From Acidobacteriota bacterium (GTDB taxonomy: Bacteria > Actinomycetota > Acidimicrobiia > Spongiisociales > UBA5794), in NCBI GenBank assembly GCA_022574065.1, contig JACZST010000007.1, positions 1-18,507 of the forward strand: a stretch of 18,507 nucleotides of DNA. Reading direction: 5' to 3'. The notes beneath the pieces are model-generated. The model ran no database searches. It saw nothing but the letters and a program-made list of their open reading frames with translations, and had not been told where the DNA came from. The position numbers and the translations under genes are program-made. Shown piece by piece: positions 6,732 to 14,873 of the stretch (within the stretch, counting starts at the first letter, position 1; every line of letters starts with the position of its first letter).

Positions 6732-9248
6732 GTGTCTTCCGATCACCGTCTGCCGCGAACGGTCGTCCCCAGCCATTACGCACTGACCCTGTCGCCGGAG
6801 CTCGACGCAGCGACGTTTGCAGGCCGTGCCATCATCGATGTCGAGATCACGGAAGCGACGGACGAAATCGTCCTAAACGCCGCCCAGCTGACCATCACCG
6901 ATGCGACGCTGCGCAACGACTCCGGCGCTCGTATCGCGGCGGACGCGACGACCGACGAAGCCGCCGAGCGGGCGACGCTCACCCTCGCCGATCAGGCCGA
7001 TCCCGGTGCATGGAGGCTGGAGATCTCCTTTGACGGGACCCTCAACGACGATCTGCGCGGCTTCTACCGCTCGGTGTATACGGACGAGGACGGCAACGAG
7101 AAGACGATCGCCACCACCCAGTTCGAGGCCACGGACGCCCGTCGCGCCTTCCCGTGTTGGGACGAACCGGACTTCAAAGCGACGTATGGAGTAACGCTCG
7201 TCGTCGATGAGTCGCTGACCGCGATCTCCAACGGCCCAGAGATCGCAAGGGACAGCGCCGGCGGCGGCAAAGTCGCTATCACCTTCAAGGACACGATGAA
7301 GATGTCGACCTACCTCGTCGCCTTCATCATCGGTGAGCTCGAAGTCACCGACCCGGTTGACGTCGACGGTATCCCGCTGCGTATCGCCTACGTTCCCGGG
7401 AAAGGGCATCTCACCGACTACGCCCTCGAGGCCGGCGCCTTCGCCCTGCGTTTCTACTCCGACTACTACGACATCCCCTACCCGGGCGACAAGATGGACA
7501 TGATCGCCATCCCTGACTTCGCCTACGGAGCGATGGAGAACCTCGGAGCGGTCACCTACCGAGAGACTGCCCTTCTGCTCGACCAGGAACGCGCCACCCA
7601 AACCGAGCTGATGCGGATCGCCGAGGTGATTGCCCACGAGATCGCCCACATGTGGTTCGGCGATCTGGTCACGATGAAGTGGTGGAACGGGATCTGGCTC
7701 AACGAGGCGTTCGCCACCTTCGCTTCGATGAAGTGTGTCGACGCCTTCCGGCCGGATTGGGAGATCTGGCTCACCTTCGCCGCCGATCGCACACATTCGA
7801 TGGGCACCGACGCCACCGAGTCGACGCGGCCGATCGAGTTTCCCGTCGAGTCTCCGGAAGAGGCCAACGAGATGTTCGACAACCTCACCTACCTCAAAGG
7901 GTCGTCGGTGTTGCGGATGCTCGAGCAGTACCTCGGCGAAGACACCTTCCGCAAGGGGGTGAGCAACTATCTCAAGGAGCACGGTCACGCCAACACCGAG
8001 ACCGCCGATCTGTGGGCCGCGCTAGAGGCCGCGTCGGGCGAGCCGGTAGGCGCAATGATGGATACGTGGATCTTCCAGGGGGGTTTCCCCAGGCTGGCCG
8101 TGGCGGGCTCCCCGGGTTCCTACACGATCACCCAGGAGCAATTCCGGTTCGATGAGCCGGGCGATCACCGATGGCAGGTGCCGGTCATGCTGCGCTCCGA
8201 CGCGGGTGAGCAGCGGTTGCTGGTGAGCGAGGAGTCGGTCACGTTCGATGCCGGCGACGGGCTCGTCGTCAACGCAGGGGGCAACGGGTTCTACCGGGTG
8301 CGGTACTCGCCGAAGCTTCGCGACGCGGTGCGCGACCGGCTGGACACTCTGGAGGCCGCAGAGCGCTACAACCTGGTTTCGGATCTGTGGGCCGACGTGC
8401 TCAAAGGCGGCAGCGAGGCGGGAGACTTCCTCGCCCTGGTTGGCCGGCTCGGAGACGAGCAAGAAGTCGACGTCTGGGAGGCGGCACTCGCCGGCCTCGG
8501 GGAGCTCGACCGCATCGCCTCCTTGGACGTCCGCCCTGACTTGCAGCGGTTCAGCAGCAATCTGGTCTCCGGCAAGGCGGACGAGATGGGGTGGGCGCCT
8601 GCCGCCGGTGAGGACGATCGCACCAGGAAGCTGCGCGGTGTGCTGATCCGCGCTCAGGGCAACCTGGCCAACGATCAACCGATCCAGGAGGCCGCACGCC
8701 TCATGCTCGACGAGGTCAGGGAGCGTCCGGCAGGCGTCGACTCGGAGGTTGCCGATGCCGCCCTTTTCGTCACCGCCGCCAACGGCGATACCGACGACTT
8801 TGATCGGTTCATCGAGATTTCGAACACGTCAGGCAACCCTCAGGAGATCGTGAAGAACCTCCGTGCCGCAGCCACCGTGCCGGGTCGCGAGGCTGCTGAA
8901 CGGCTGTTCGACTTGGTCCTGGATGGTGACGTGCGCAGCCAGGACGCGTTCTGGGTGCTGGCGGTGATGCTCGGTCATCGCGAGAACGGCCCGTATGTCT
9001 GGGAGCTGATGAAGGAGCGATGGGGCGAGATGATGGGGGCGCTTCCGCCGATGACGGGCCGGCGGATCCTCGATCGGATCCCGTTTCGCTCCGAGCTCGA
9101 CGTGGCCGCGGACATCGAGGCATGGCTCGCCGATCATCACATCGAGGGAGGCGACAGGTACGGTCCGCAGCAGATCGAGTTGATGAAGGTGCGAGTCGGA
9201 TTGCGCCAGCGTGAGCAAGACCGGCTTGGCGAAGCCCTGAAGCCCTGA
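6732..9248 (+). CDS. pepN: M1 family zinc aminopeptidase (PepN / puromycin-sensitive type)
   Basis: Metallo-aminopeptidase of 838 residues that removes N-terminal residues from peptides. In order: an N-terminal beta domain (about 1-200), the catalytic domain, and an ERAP1-like helical C-terminal domain. The substrate-binding motif GAMEN is at residues 266-270. The zinc site is HEIAHMWFGD (H302, E303, H306) with the third ligand E325 in WLNEAFATF, exactly 18 residues on. Y387 (NLTYLKG) fits the catalytic tyrosine. No signal peptide or membrane segment is visible, so it is probably cytoplasmic. The GTG at 6732 is chosen: it has GGAG six bases upstream and gives the family-typical start with RTVVPSHYALTL. 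An in-frame ATG at 6576 would run through the repeat region. Confidence 0.95.
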   Translation: MSSDHRLPRTVVPSHYALTLSPELDAATFAGRAIIDVEITEATDEIVLNAAQLTITDATLRNDSGARIAADATTDEAAERATLTLADQADPGAWRLEISFDGTLNDDLRGFYRSVYTDEDGNEKTIATTQFEATDARRAFPCWDEPDFKATYGVTLVVDESLTAISNGPEIARDSAGGGKVAITFKDTMKMSTYLVAFIIGELEVTDPVDVDGIPLRIAYVPGKGHLTDYALEAGAFALRFYSDYYDIPYPGDKMDMIAIPDFAYGAMENLGAVTYRETALLLDQERATQTELMRIAEVIAHEIAHMWFGDLVTMKWWNGIWLNEAFATFASMKCVDAFRPDWEIWLTFAADRTHSMGTDATESTRPIEFPVESPEEANEMFDNLTYLKGSSVLRMLEQYLGEDTFRKGVSNYLKEHGHANTETADLWAALEAASGEPVGAMMDTWIFQGGFPRLAVAGSPGSYTITQEQFRFDEPGDHRWQVPVMLRSDAGEQRLLVSEESVTFDAGDGLVVNAGGNGFYRVRYSPKLRDAVRDRLDTLEAAERYNLVSDLWADVLKGGSEAGDFLALVGRLGDEQEVDVWEAALAGLGELDRIASLDVRPDLQRFSSNLVSGKADEMGWAPAAGEDDRTRKLRGVLIRAQGNLANDQPIQEAARLMLDEVRERPAGVDSEVADAALFVTAANGDTDDFDRFIEISNTSGNPQEIVKNLRAAATVPGREAAERLFDLVLDGDVRSQDAFWVLAVMLGHRENGPYVWELMKERWGEMMGALPPMTGRRILDRIPFRSELDVAADIEAWLADHHIEGGDRYGPQQIELMKVRVGLRQREQDRLGEALKP

Positions 9249-9406
9249 ACCCTTGAGGCGTTGGCGGCTTCAGAGCCAAGTCCTCAGTCTTCAGTCCTCA
9301 GTCCCCGGCGCGGGTGGCGGGTCGGGCTTCTGGCTGATGGCTGACGACTGACGACTCTGAACTTTCTAGGCTGGCGCCGATCCACCAGAAGGGAAAGCGC
9401 CACGGC
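9249..9406. repeat. Intergenic region with two opposed heptamer arrays
   Basis: The first array (9277-9304) reads CAAGTCC, TCAGTCT, TCAGTCC, TCAGTCC. After a 27-base G/C-rich spacer, the second (9332-9359) reads GGCTGAT, GGCTGAC, GACTGAC, GACTCTG. Units of the second are imperfect reverse complements of the first, so the pair could fold into a long imperfect stem between the aminopeptidase and hutH. The first unit links this family to the CAAGTCG array at 6275. TAGGCT (9367-9372) may be a -10 element for hutH; a purine-rich AGAAGGGAAAG (9387-9397) lies about nine bases before its ATG. Confidence 0.75.
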
Positions 9407-10936
9407 ATGTCTGTGATCATCGATGGATCTCCGTTGACGATCGACGAGGTTGTCGCCGTTGCTCACGGGCGGGCGGATGTCGAGGTGGGGAACGGCCTTG
9501 CGGACCGGATGATCCCTGCGCTGCACGTCGTGCGAAGCCAGGTCGCCAACGACGAGGTGGTTTACGGCGTCACTACCGGGTTCGGCGCTCTGGCCAACAC
9601 CCGAATCTTTGGAGACGATGCAACCCACTTCCAGATGGACCTGCTGCGCAGCCACGCGGGTGCCGTCGGCGCCCTCCTCGACCCGGTCACGGTTCGCGCC
9701 ATGCTGCTTCTCCGTGCCAGGACCCTGGCGCAGGGTCACTCCGGAGTGCGCCCCGAGATCGTCGTGTTCATCGTCGAGATGTTGCGACGCGGGCTCGTTC
9801 CTGCAGTCCCCGAGCATGGCTCGGTGGGAGCTTCGGGCGACCTCGCCCAGTTCGCCCACCTCGCCCTGCCCATCATCGGGGAAGGTCAGCTCGTCGTCGA
9901 CGGCGCCGCCGTCCCCGCTGCCGACGTGCTCCGCGAGGCCGGGCTGGTGCCACTCATCCTCGAGCCAAAGGAAGGGCTCAGCCTGCTCAACGGAACCGAA
10001 GGCATGCTCGCCCTTGGCTGTCTTGCCGTCGATCGGGCACGACGTCTCGCCGATGCCGCCGACGCCGCGTGTGCTCTGTCCATCGAAGCGTTGCTAGCGT
10101 CGGTCGTGCCGCTCGATCGGCGCATCCATGAATTGCGCCCCCATCCAGGACAGGTGCACTCGGCGGCGAAGATAGCCGGACTGCTTGCCGGCTCGGAGAT
10201 TGTCGAGAGCCACCGCCAAGACATGAGCCATGCCGTGCAGGATGCGTACAGCATCCGCTGCGCGCCACAGGTCCACGGGGCGGTTCGCGACACGATCGAG
10301 CACGCGGCAACCGTATTCGGGCGCGAGCTCGGCGCCGTCGTCGACAACCCGATCGTCTTCCCGGACACCGGTGAGGTCATCTCAGGAGGGAACTTTCACG
10401 GGCAGCCCCTCGCCTTCGTCCTCGACTTTCTCGCCATTGCGGTAAGTGAGCTCGGCTCCATCTCCGAGCGGCGGACCGACCGGATCCTCGACCCTGAGCG
10501 CTCCGCCGGCCTCACCCCGTTCCTCGCCGGACGCCCCGGTCTCGAGTCCGGGTACATGCTTGCCCAGTACACCGCCGCCTCGCTCGTTGCTGAGAATCGC
10601 GTACTCGCTCACCCGGCGTCGATCGACTCGATCCCGACATCGGGGTCGCAGGAGGACCACGTCTCGATGGGATGGGGAGCGGGGATGAAACTCCAAAACG
10701 TCCTGGCCAACACGGCGCTTGTGGTTGCCATCGAGTTGCTGTGCGCCGCGGAAGGTTGCGAGCAGCGTGCTCCTCTCCAGCCGGCGGTGGGCACCGCGGC
10801 CATCCTGGCTGCGGTGCGTGAGCGGGTCCCTGCCCTGGACGGCGACCGCAGCTTTGGCGCCGACATCGAGCGGGCGGCCGAGATGATCACAACGGGCGGC
10901 CTGGACGCCGTCCTCACTCCTTCGTCCGAGGAGTAG
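9407..10936 (+). CDS. hutH: Histidine ammonia-lyase
   Basis: First enzyme of histidine catabolism: L-histidine to trans-urocanate plus ammonia. It is 509 residues, the usual length. The MIO cofactor forms from Ala-Ser-Gly at residues 142-144 in GSVGASGDLAQFAHL, and the catalytic tyrosine is Y53 in VYGVTTGFG. Both numbers coincide with those of the Pseudomonas enzyme. Other family blocks are visible (LLNGTEGMLA; QDAYSIRCAPQVHGA; GGNFHGQPLAFVLDF; TSGSQEDHVSMG). It acts in the cytoplasm as a homotetramer, from family knowledge. It is followed two bases after its stop by hutU, so the two genes are almost certainly co-transcribed. Confidence 0.97.
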   Translation: MSVIIDGSPLTIDEVVAVAHGRADVEVGNGLADRMIPALHVVRSQVANDEVVYGVTTGFGALANTRIFGDDATHFQMDLLRSHAGAVGALLDPVTVRAMLLLRARTLAQGHSGVRPEIVVFIVEMLRRGLVPAVPEHGSVGASGDLAQFAHLALPIIGEGQLVVDGAAVPAADVLREAGLVPLILEPKEGLSLLNGTEGMLALGCLAVDRARRLADAADAACALSIEALLASVVPLDRRIHELRPHPGQVHSAAKIAGLLAGSEIVESHRQDMSHAVQDAYSIRCAPQVHGAVRDTIEHAATVFGRELGAVVDNPIVFPDTGEVISGGNFHGQPLAFVLDFLAIAVSELGSISERRTDRILDPERSAGLTPFLAGRPGLESGYMLAQYTAASLVAENRVLAHPASIDSIPTSGSQEDHVSMGWGAGMKLQNVLANTALVVAIELLCAAEGCEQRAPLQPAVGTAAILAAVRERVPALDGDRSFGADIERAAEMITTGGLDAVLTPSSEE

Positions 10937-10938
10937 CC

Positions 10939-12591
10939 ATGGCGAGAACGATCCGCGCCCCCCACGGCACAGAGCTTTCGACAAAGGGTTGGCTGCAAGA
11001 AGCCGCCCTCCGGATGTTGATGAACAACCTCGACCCGGACGTCGCTGAAGACCCCGATGAGCTCGTCGTCTACGGCGGCCGCGGCAAGGCCGCCCGGTCC
11101 TGGGAGGCGTACGACGCCATCGTTCGCACCCTGCGTTCGCTGGAGAACGACGAGACGCTGTTGGTGCAGTCCGGCAAACCCGTCGGCGTATTCCGCACCC
11201 ATGAGATGGCCCCGCGCGTTCTGATCGCCAACAGCCTTCTCGTTCCTGATTGGGCCAACTGGGAGACCTTCTGGGATCTCGAGGCCAAGGGCCTGATCAT
11301 GTATGGGCAGATGACCGCAGGGTCCTGGATCTACATCGGGACCCAGGGAATCCTCCAGGGCACGTATCAGACCTTTGTCGCAATCGCCGAGCAACGCTTT
11401 GGCGGCAGCCTCCGAGGGACGCTGACGCTGACCGGCGGGCTTGGCGGCATGGGGGGTGCTCAGCCGCTGGCGCTGACGATGAACGACGGCGTTGCCCTCG
11501 TCGTCGAGGTCGACGCCGAGCGGATCGCCAAGCGGATCGAGAACGGATACCTCGACGAGGCCGCAAACGACCTCGACGATGCGGTCACCATGGTGCAAGC
11601 CGCCAGGTCCGAGGGCCGACCGCTGTCTGTCGGGGTCGAAGGCAATGCCGCAGATGTGTTTCCAGAGCTGCTGCGACGCGGGGTCGACATCGACATCGTC
11701 ACCGACCAGACGTCGGCGCACGACCCGCTCAACGGGTATGTGCCACACGGCTACACCCTGGAAGAGGCCGTTGAACTTCGGCGGTCCGACCCCGAGACCT
11801 ACATCGAGGCGGCACGCCAGTCGATGGCCGTCCATTGCGAGGCGATGGTCGGGTTCCAGGACGCGGGGGCAGAGGTGTTCGATTACGGGAACAACCTGCG
11901 CGGCGAAGCCGTGCTCGGTGGTTTCGCTAACGCTTTCGCCTATCCCGGGTTCGTGCCTGCCTATCTGCGGGACCTGTTCTGCGAGGGCATGGGGCCGTTC
12001 CGATGGGCGGCACTCTCCGGAGACCCTGCCGACATTCAGGTCACGGACGACGCAATGCGACGGCTGTTTCCTGAGCACCGGGCCTTGCATCGCTGGCTGG
12101 ACTTGGCAGAGGAGCGGGTTCCGTTTCAGGGCCTCCCTGCCCGGGTCCTTTGGCTCGGTTATGGCGAGCGGGATCGGGCCGGTCTTGCCTTCAACGAGCT
12201 TGTCGCCTCCGGCGAGGTCAAGGCGCCCATCGTCATCGGGAGGGATCACCTCGACTCGGGATCGGTGGCCTCTCCGTACCGGGAGACCGAGGCGATGCGC
12301 GACGGCTCGGACGCGATCGCAGACTGGCCGATCCTCAACGCCCTGCTCAATACGGCATCCGGGGCCGCCTGGGTAGCCGTCCACCACGGCGGTGGGGTCG
12401 GGATGGGCAAGTCCATCCACGCCGGTGCTCAGGTGGTGGCAGACGGAACCGCCGATGCGGCAGGTCGGCTCGAACGAGTCCTTACCAATGATCCCGGCAT
12501 GGGAGTGATTCGCCACGTCGACGCCGGCTACCCCGAGGCAGAAGCCGTCGCCCGCGACCGCGGGGTGAGGATCCCGATGTGGGAAGAATGA
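10939..12591 (+). CDS. hutU: Urocanate hydratase (urocanase)
   Basis: Second enzyme of histidine catabolism: urocanate plus water to 4-imidazolone-5-propionate, using tightly bound NAD as an electrophile. It is 550 residues. Family blocks are clear throughout: LRMLMNNLDPDVAE, LLVQSGKPVGVF, YGQMTAGSWIYIGTQGI, TGGLGGMGGAQPLA, VTDQTSAHDPLNGY, FDYGNNLRGEA, GRDHLDSGSVASPYRETEAM and HHGGGVGMGKSIH. At the position that I align with the catalytic Cys410 of the Pseudomonas putida enzyme (ARICW), this protein has ARVLW, with Leu404 (codon CTT at 12148). A cysteine does occur at 348. A strong GAGGAG lies five bases before the ATG, inside the end of hutH. Confidence 0.96.
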   Translation: MARTIRAPHGTELSTKGWLQEAALRMLMNNLDPDVAEDPDELVVYGGRGKAARSWEAYDAIVRTLRSLENDETLLVQSGKPVGVFRTHEMAPRVLIANSLLVPDWANWETFWDLEAKGLIMYGQMTAGSWIYIGTQGILQGTYQTFVAIAEQRFGGSLRGTLTLTGGLGGMGGAQPLALTMNDGVALVVEVDAERIAKRIENGYLDEAANDLDDAVTMVQAARSEGRPLSVGVEGNAADVFPELLRRGVDIDIVTDQTSAHDPLNGYVPHGYTLEEAVELRRSDPETYIEAARQSMAVHCEAMVGFQDAGAEVFDYGNNLRGEAVLGGFANAFAYPGFVPAYLRDLFCEGMGPFRWAALSGDPADIQVTDDAMRRLFPEHRALHRWLDLAEERVPFQGLPARVLWLGYGERDRAGLAFNELVASGEVKAPIVIGRDHLDSGSVASPYRETEAMRDGSDAIADWPILNALLNTASGAAWVAVHHGGGVGMGKSIHAGAQVVADGTADAAGRLERVLTNDPGMGVIRHVDAGYPEAEAVARDRGVRIPMWEE

Positions 12592-12725
12592 GATTGCAAG
12601 TCACAAGTCACAAGTCGCAAGTCGCAAGTCGGGCGTCGAGTTTCTCCCCCCTGCTCCTCCCCCTCTTGGGTGTCGTATTTCGCGACTCTGCGACAGTTGG
12701 GGGCTCTGCTCGGTCGCGATCTTTG

Positions 12726-12762
12726 CTCCCCCCTCAGGGGGGAGTCCCGCCCGTAAGGCGGG
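12726..12762. repeat. Two adjacent G/C hairpins, terminator- or REP-like
   Basis: The first hairpin (12726-12744) has a perfect 8-bp stem, CTCCCCCC against GGGGGGAG, with a TCA loop. The second (12746-12762) pairs CCCGCC with GGCGGG across a five-base loop. No T-run follows, so a classical intrinsic terminator is not supported. The compact double-hairpin form suggests a dispersed palindromic element or a transcription-attenuating structure after hutU. Confidence 0.55.
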
Positions 12763-12826
12763 GAGAGGGGCTTCCTTTGAGGGAGTTAGGCCTGAAGGAC
12801 CGGGAAGGGGGTCAAGGCGGAACGGT

Positions 12827-12856
12827 GGCAGCCCGTATCCGGGATATGGAGCTGCC
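12827..12856 (+). promoter_or_regulatory. Dyad/hairpin 41 bases upstream of hutI
   Basis: The outer arms GGCAGC (12827-12832) and GCTGCC (12851-12856) pair perfectly. The inner part CGTATCCGGGATATG (12834-12848) is a 15-base quasi-palindrome with one mismatched pair. As RNA the whole can form a stem of about 13 pairs with one bulged A and a three-base loop. As DNA the inner palindrome has the size of a repressor operator. It could regulate hutI; no regulator gene lies in the window. Confidence 0.45.
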
Positions 12857-12897
12857 GGTTCCGTTTGCGGTCTCGTCGGCTGGAGCCCGGTCCCCCA

Positions 12898-14103
12898 ATG
12901 GCTGACCTTCTTATCACCAATATCGGGCAGCTCGTTACCAACGATCCGAGCCGTGGTGGCATTCTTGGCATCGTCGAGCAAGCCGCGGTTGCCATTGTCG
13001 AAGGTTCGATCGCCTGGCTGGGGAGCAAGGGGGAGGTCCCCTCCGACTATCTCGATCTTGCCATCCACGACGCCGCCGGCGCCGCCGTGGTGCCCGGCTT
13101 CGTCGACGCTCACACCCACATCGTGTTTGCGGGGGATCGCAGCGGCGAGTTCGCCCGCAGGTTGGCTGGTGAAACGTATGAGGAGGTCCTGGCGGCGGGG
13201 GGAGGGATCCAGTCGACGGTGACCGCCACCCGAGCAGCCAGCGGAGGCGAGTTGTTCGACGGTGCAGCCGCCAGGGCGTCGCGCATGCTGGCATCCGGCA
13301 CGACCACCGTTGAGGTCAAATCGGGGTACGGGCTCGACGTCAATACCGAGGCCAGGCTCCTCGGGGTTGCCACCCGCCTCGACGCCGAGCTCTCGATCGA
13401 TGTGATTCCAACCTTCCTCGGCGCCCACGTGGTTCCTGCCGAATATCGGGACCGTCGCGACGAGTACGTCGATCTCGTCTGCACCTGGATGCTGGAAGCG
13501 GCGGCACCCCTTGCCACGTTCTGCGATGTGTTCTGTGACGAGGCTGCGTTCACGGTCGACGAGGCCAGGCGCATCCTGCGAGCTGCCGCCGAGCGCGGGC
13601 TCGGGCTGCGGGTCCACGCCGATCAGCTCGGCAGAATCGGGGCGGCAGAGCTCGCTGCGGACCTCGGCGCCGCCAGCGCCGACCACGTGGACCATGCCAC
13701 CGACGAGGACCTCGCCGCAATGCGCCGGTCCGGCACGGTGGCGGTACTGCTCCCCGGGGTTTCCTTCTCGATGCGGCTGCCATACCCCGCCGGTCGCCGT
13801 GTTTGGGACAGTGGGGTGACGGTCGCCCTGGCTACGGATTGCAACCCCGGCACGTCATGGATCGAAACCATGCCGTTCGTGATTGCCCTTGCCAGCCTGA
13901 ACATGGGCCTCACCCCCGAGGAGGCACTATGGGCAGCGACGCGGGGGAGTGCATTGTCGCTTCGTCTCGACGACCGTGGTCACCTGGTTGCGGGCGCCAT
14001 CGGGGATCTCGCCGTGCTCGACGCCCCGTCGTACCTCCATCTCCCGTACCGGCCGGACGCCGACATCGTGGCCGCGGTCGTCAAGCGCGGAGTCGTCATA
14101 TGA
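12898..14103 (+). CDS. hutI: Imidazolonepropionase
   Basis: Third enzyme of histidine catabolism: 4-imidazolone-5-propionate to N-formimino-L-glutamate. It is an amidohydrolase-superfamily metalloenzyme of 401 residues, the usual length. Metal ligands by motif are H72 and H74 (FVDAHTHIVF), H240 (LRVHADQ) and D314 (LATDCNPGTS). Other HutI-specific blocks are present: FAGDRSGEFARRLAGETYEE, GGGIQSTV, VEVKSGYGLD and SADHVDHATDED. The ATG at 12898 gives the normal N-terminus ADLLITNIGQL; an in-frame ATG eleven codons earlier adds only a basic, unsupported extension. The Shine-Dalgarno sequence is weak (GGAG twelve bases upstream). Its stop overlaps the next start as ATGA. Confidence 0.96.
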   Translation: MADLLITNIGQLVTNDPSRGGILGIVEQAAVAIVEGSIAWLGSKGEVPSDYLDLAIHDAAGAAVVPGFVDAHTHIVFAGDRSGEFARRLAGETYEEVLAAGGGIQSTVTATRAASGGELFDGAAARASRMLASGTTTVEVKSGYGLDVNTEARLLGVATRLDAELSIDVIPTFLGAHVVPAEYRDRRDEYVDLVCTWMLEAAAPLATFCDVFCDEAAFTVDEARRILRAAAERGLGLRVHADQLGRIGAAELAADLGAASADHVDHATDEDLAAMRRSGTVAVLLPGVSFSMRLPYPAGRRVWDSGVTVALATDCNPGTSWIETMPFVIALASLNMGLTPEEALWAATRGSALSLRLDDRGHLVAGAIGDLAVLDAPSYLHLPYRPDADIVAAVVKRGVVI

Positions 14104-14873
14104 GCGACTTCTTTTCCGTCGAGCATCCGATACGGTTCGCCCACCGGGGCAGCTCGATCCTGTGGCCGGAGAACACCATGTATGCCTTCACCGCTGCGGT
14201 CGACCAGTACGAATACCGCTATCTCGAACTCGACATCCATCTCAGCGCCGATCGCGTTCCCATGGTCTTTCACGATTCATCTCTGGATCGGACCACAAAC
14301 GGCAGCGGGCCGATCGCCGCTCGCGACCTGGCTGCGCTGAAGGAGCTTGACGCCGCCCACCTTTTCGATTCCGAGCACGACTACCCGCTGCGCGACACCG
14401 GTATCACCATCCCGACGCTGGACGAGGTATATCGAGCCTGGCCACAGGTACGGCTCAACCTCGACCTGAAGACGTCGCGGGAGGAGTGGGCGGTCGCCGA
14501 GGTGATCAGGGCGAACGATGCCGAGCACCGGACCCTGGTCGGATCGTTCGTCGACGGCCGCATCTCCCGGTTTCGCCGGATCACCAGGGGCACGGTGGCA
14601 ACATCCGCTGGTCCCCGCGGCGTCATCAAGCTGTGGGCCTCTTCTCGAGTCGGGATGACCAGGAGGCTGCCGGTACAGGCGTATCAGGTGTCGGACTCGT
14701 ATTCCGGATTCAACGTCGACCGTAGGTTGGTCACCGCGGTCCATCGGGTCGGCGCCCACCTCCATGTGTGGACGGTCAACGAGGCCAGCGAGATGAAGCG
14801 GCTGCTCGACTTGGGTGTTGACGGGATCATCACCGATCGCCCCGACCTGCTGAACGAGGTACTCGATGGCTGA
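14100..14873 (+). CDS. Glycerophosphodiester phosphodiesterase family protein
   Basis: GDPD-family TIM-barrel enzyme of 257 residues that hydrolyses glycerophosphodiesters to glycerol-3-phosphate and an alcohol. Catalytic and metal residues are visible: H15-R16 (FAHRGSS), E24 in WPENT, E43 and D45 in YLELDIHLS, and H58 in MVFHDSSLDRTTNG. LNLDLKTS (residues 119-126) corresponds to the usual NIEIK strand, and the C-terminus has VWTVNEASEMKRLLDLGVDGIITDRPDLL. There is no signal peptide, so it is cytoplasmic or membrane-associated. It is most like the UgpQ/archaeal-type single-domain members. The ATG at 14100 overlaps the hutI stop (ATGA), and its own end overlaps the next gene by eight bases. 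A link to histidine catabolism is not evident from its family. Confidence 0.93.
   Translation: MSDFFSVEHPIRFAHRGSSILWPENTMYAFTAAVDQYEYRYLELDIHLSADRVPMVFHDSSLDRTTNGSGPIAARDLAALKELDAAHLFDSEHDYPLRDTGITIPTLDEVYRAWPQVRLNLDLKTSREEWAVAEVIRANDAEHRTLVGSFVDGRISRFRRITRGTVATSAGPRGVIKLWASSRVGMTRRLPVQAYQVSDSYSGFNVDRRLVTAVHRVGAHLHVWTVNEASEMKRLLDLGVDGIITDRPDLLNEVLDG

Larger units (their letters stand above)
12592..12897. repeat. hutU-hutI gap: heptamer array, G/C hairpins, leader dyad
   Basis: This 306-base gap holds no convincing gene. Bases 12597-12631 are five tandem heptamers: CAAGTCA twice, then CAAGTCG three times, in the same orientation as the array at 6275. A C-rich/T-rich stretch follows (about 12640-12670), then two adjacent G/C hairpins (12726-12762) and a further dyad nearer hutI (12827-12856). 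The heptamer array starts five bases after the hutU stop, echoing its placement directly after ccmG. Whether hutI is read from its own promoter here or by read-through cannot be told from the sequence. Confidence 0.8.

Noticed and set aside
6589..6783. Upstream start for the DUF2277 gene adding 65 residues
   Set aside because: The extension crosses the heptamer repeats and the aminopeptidase 5' region, and family members begin at MCRxIK.
10609..12516. Long open frame (635 codons) on the - strand opposite hutU
   Set aside because: It is the mirror of high-GC codon bias in hutH/hutU. It has no family motif, no ribosome site, and fully overlaps two genes with complete catalytic signatures.
12579..12905. 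Short + strand open frame across the hutU-hutI gap
   Set aside because: It translates the heptamer array and the G/C hairpins, has no recognisable domain, and overlaps the ends of hutU and hutI.
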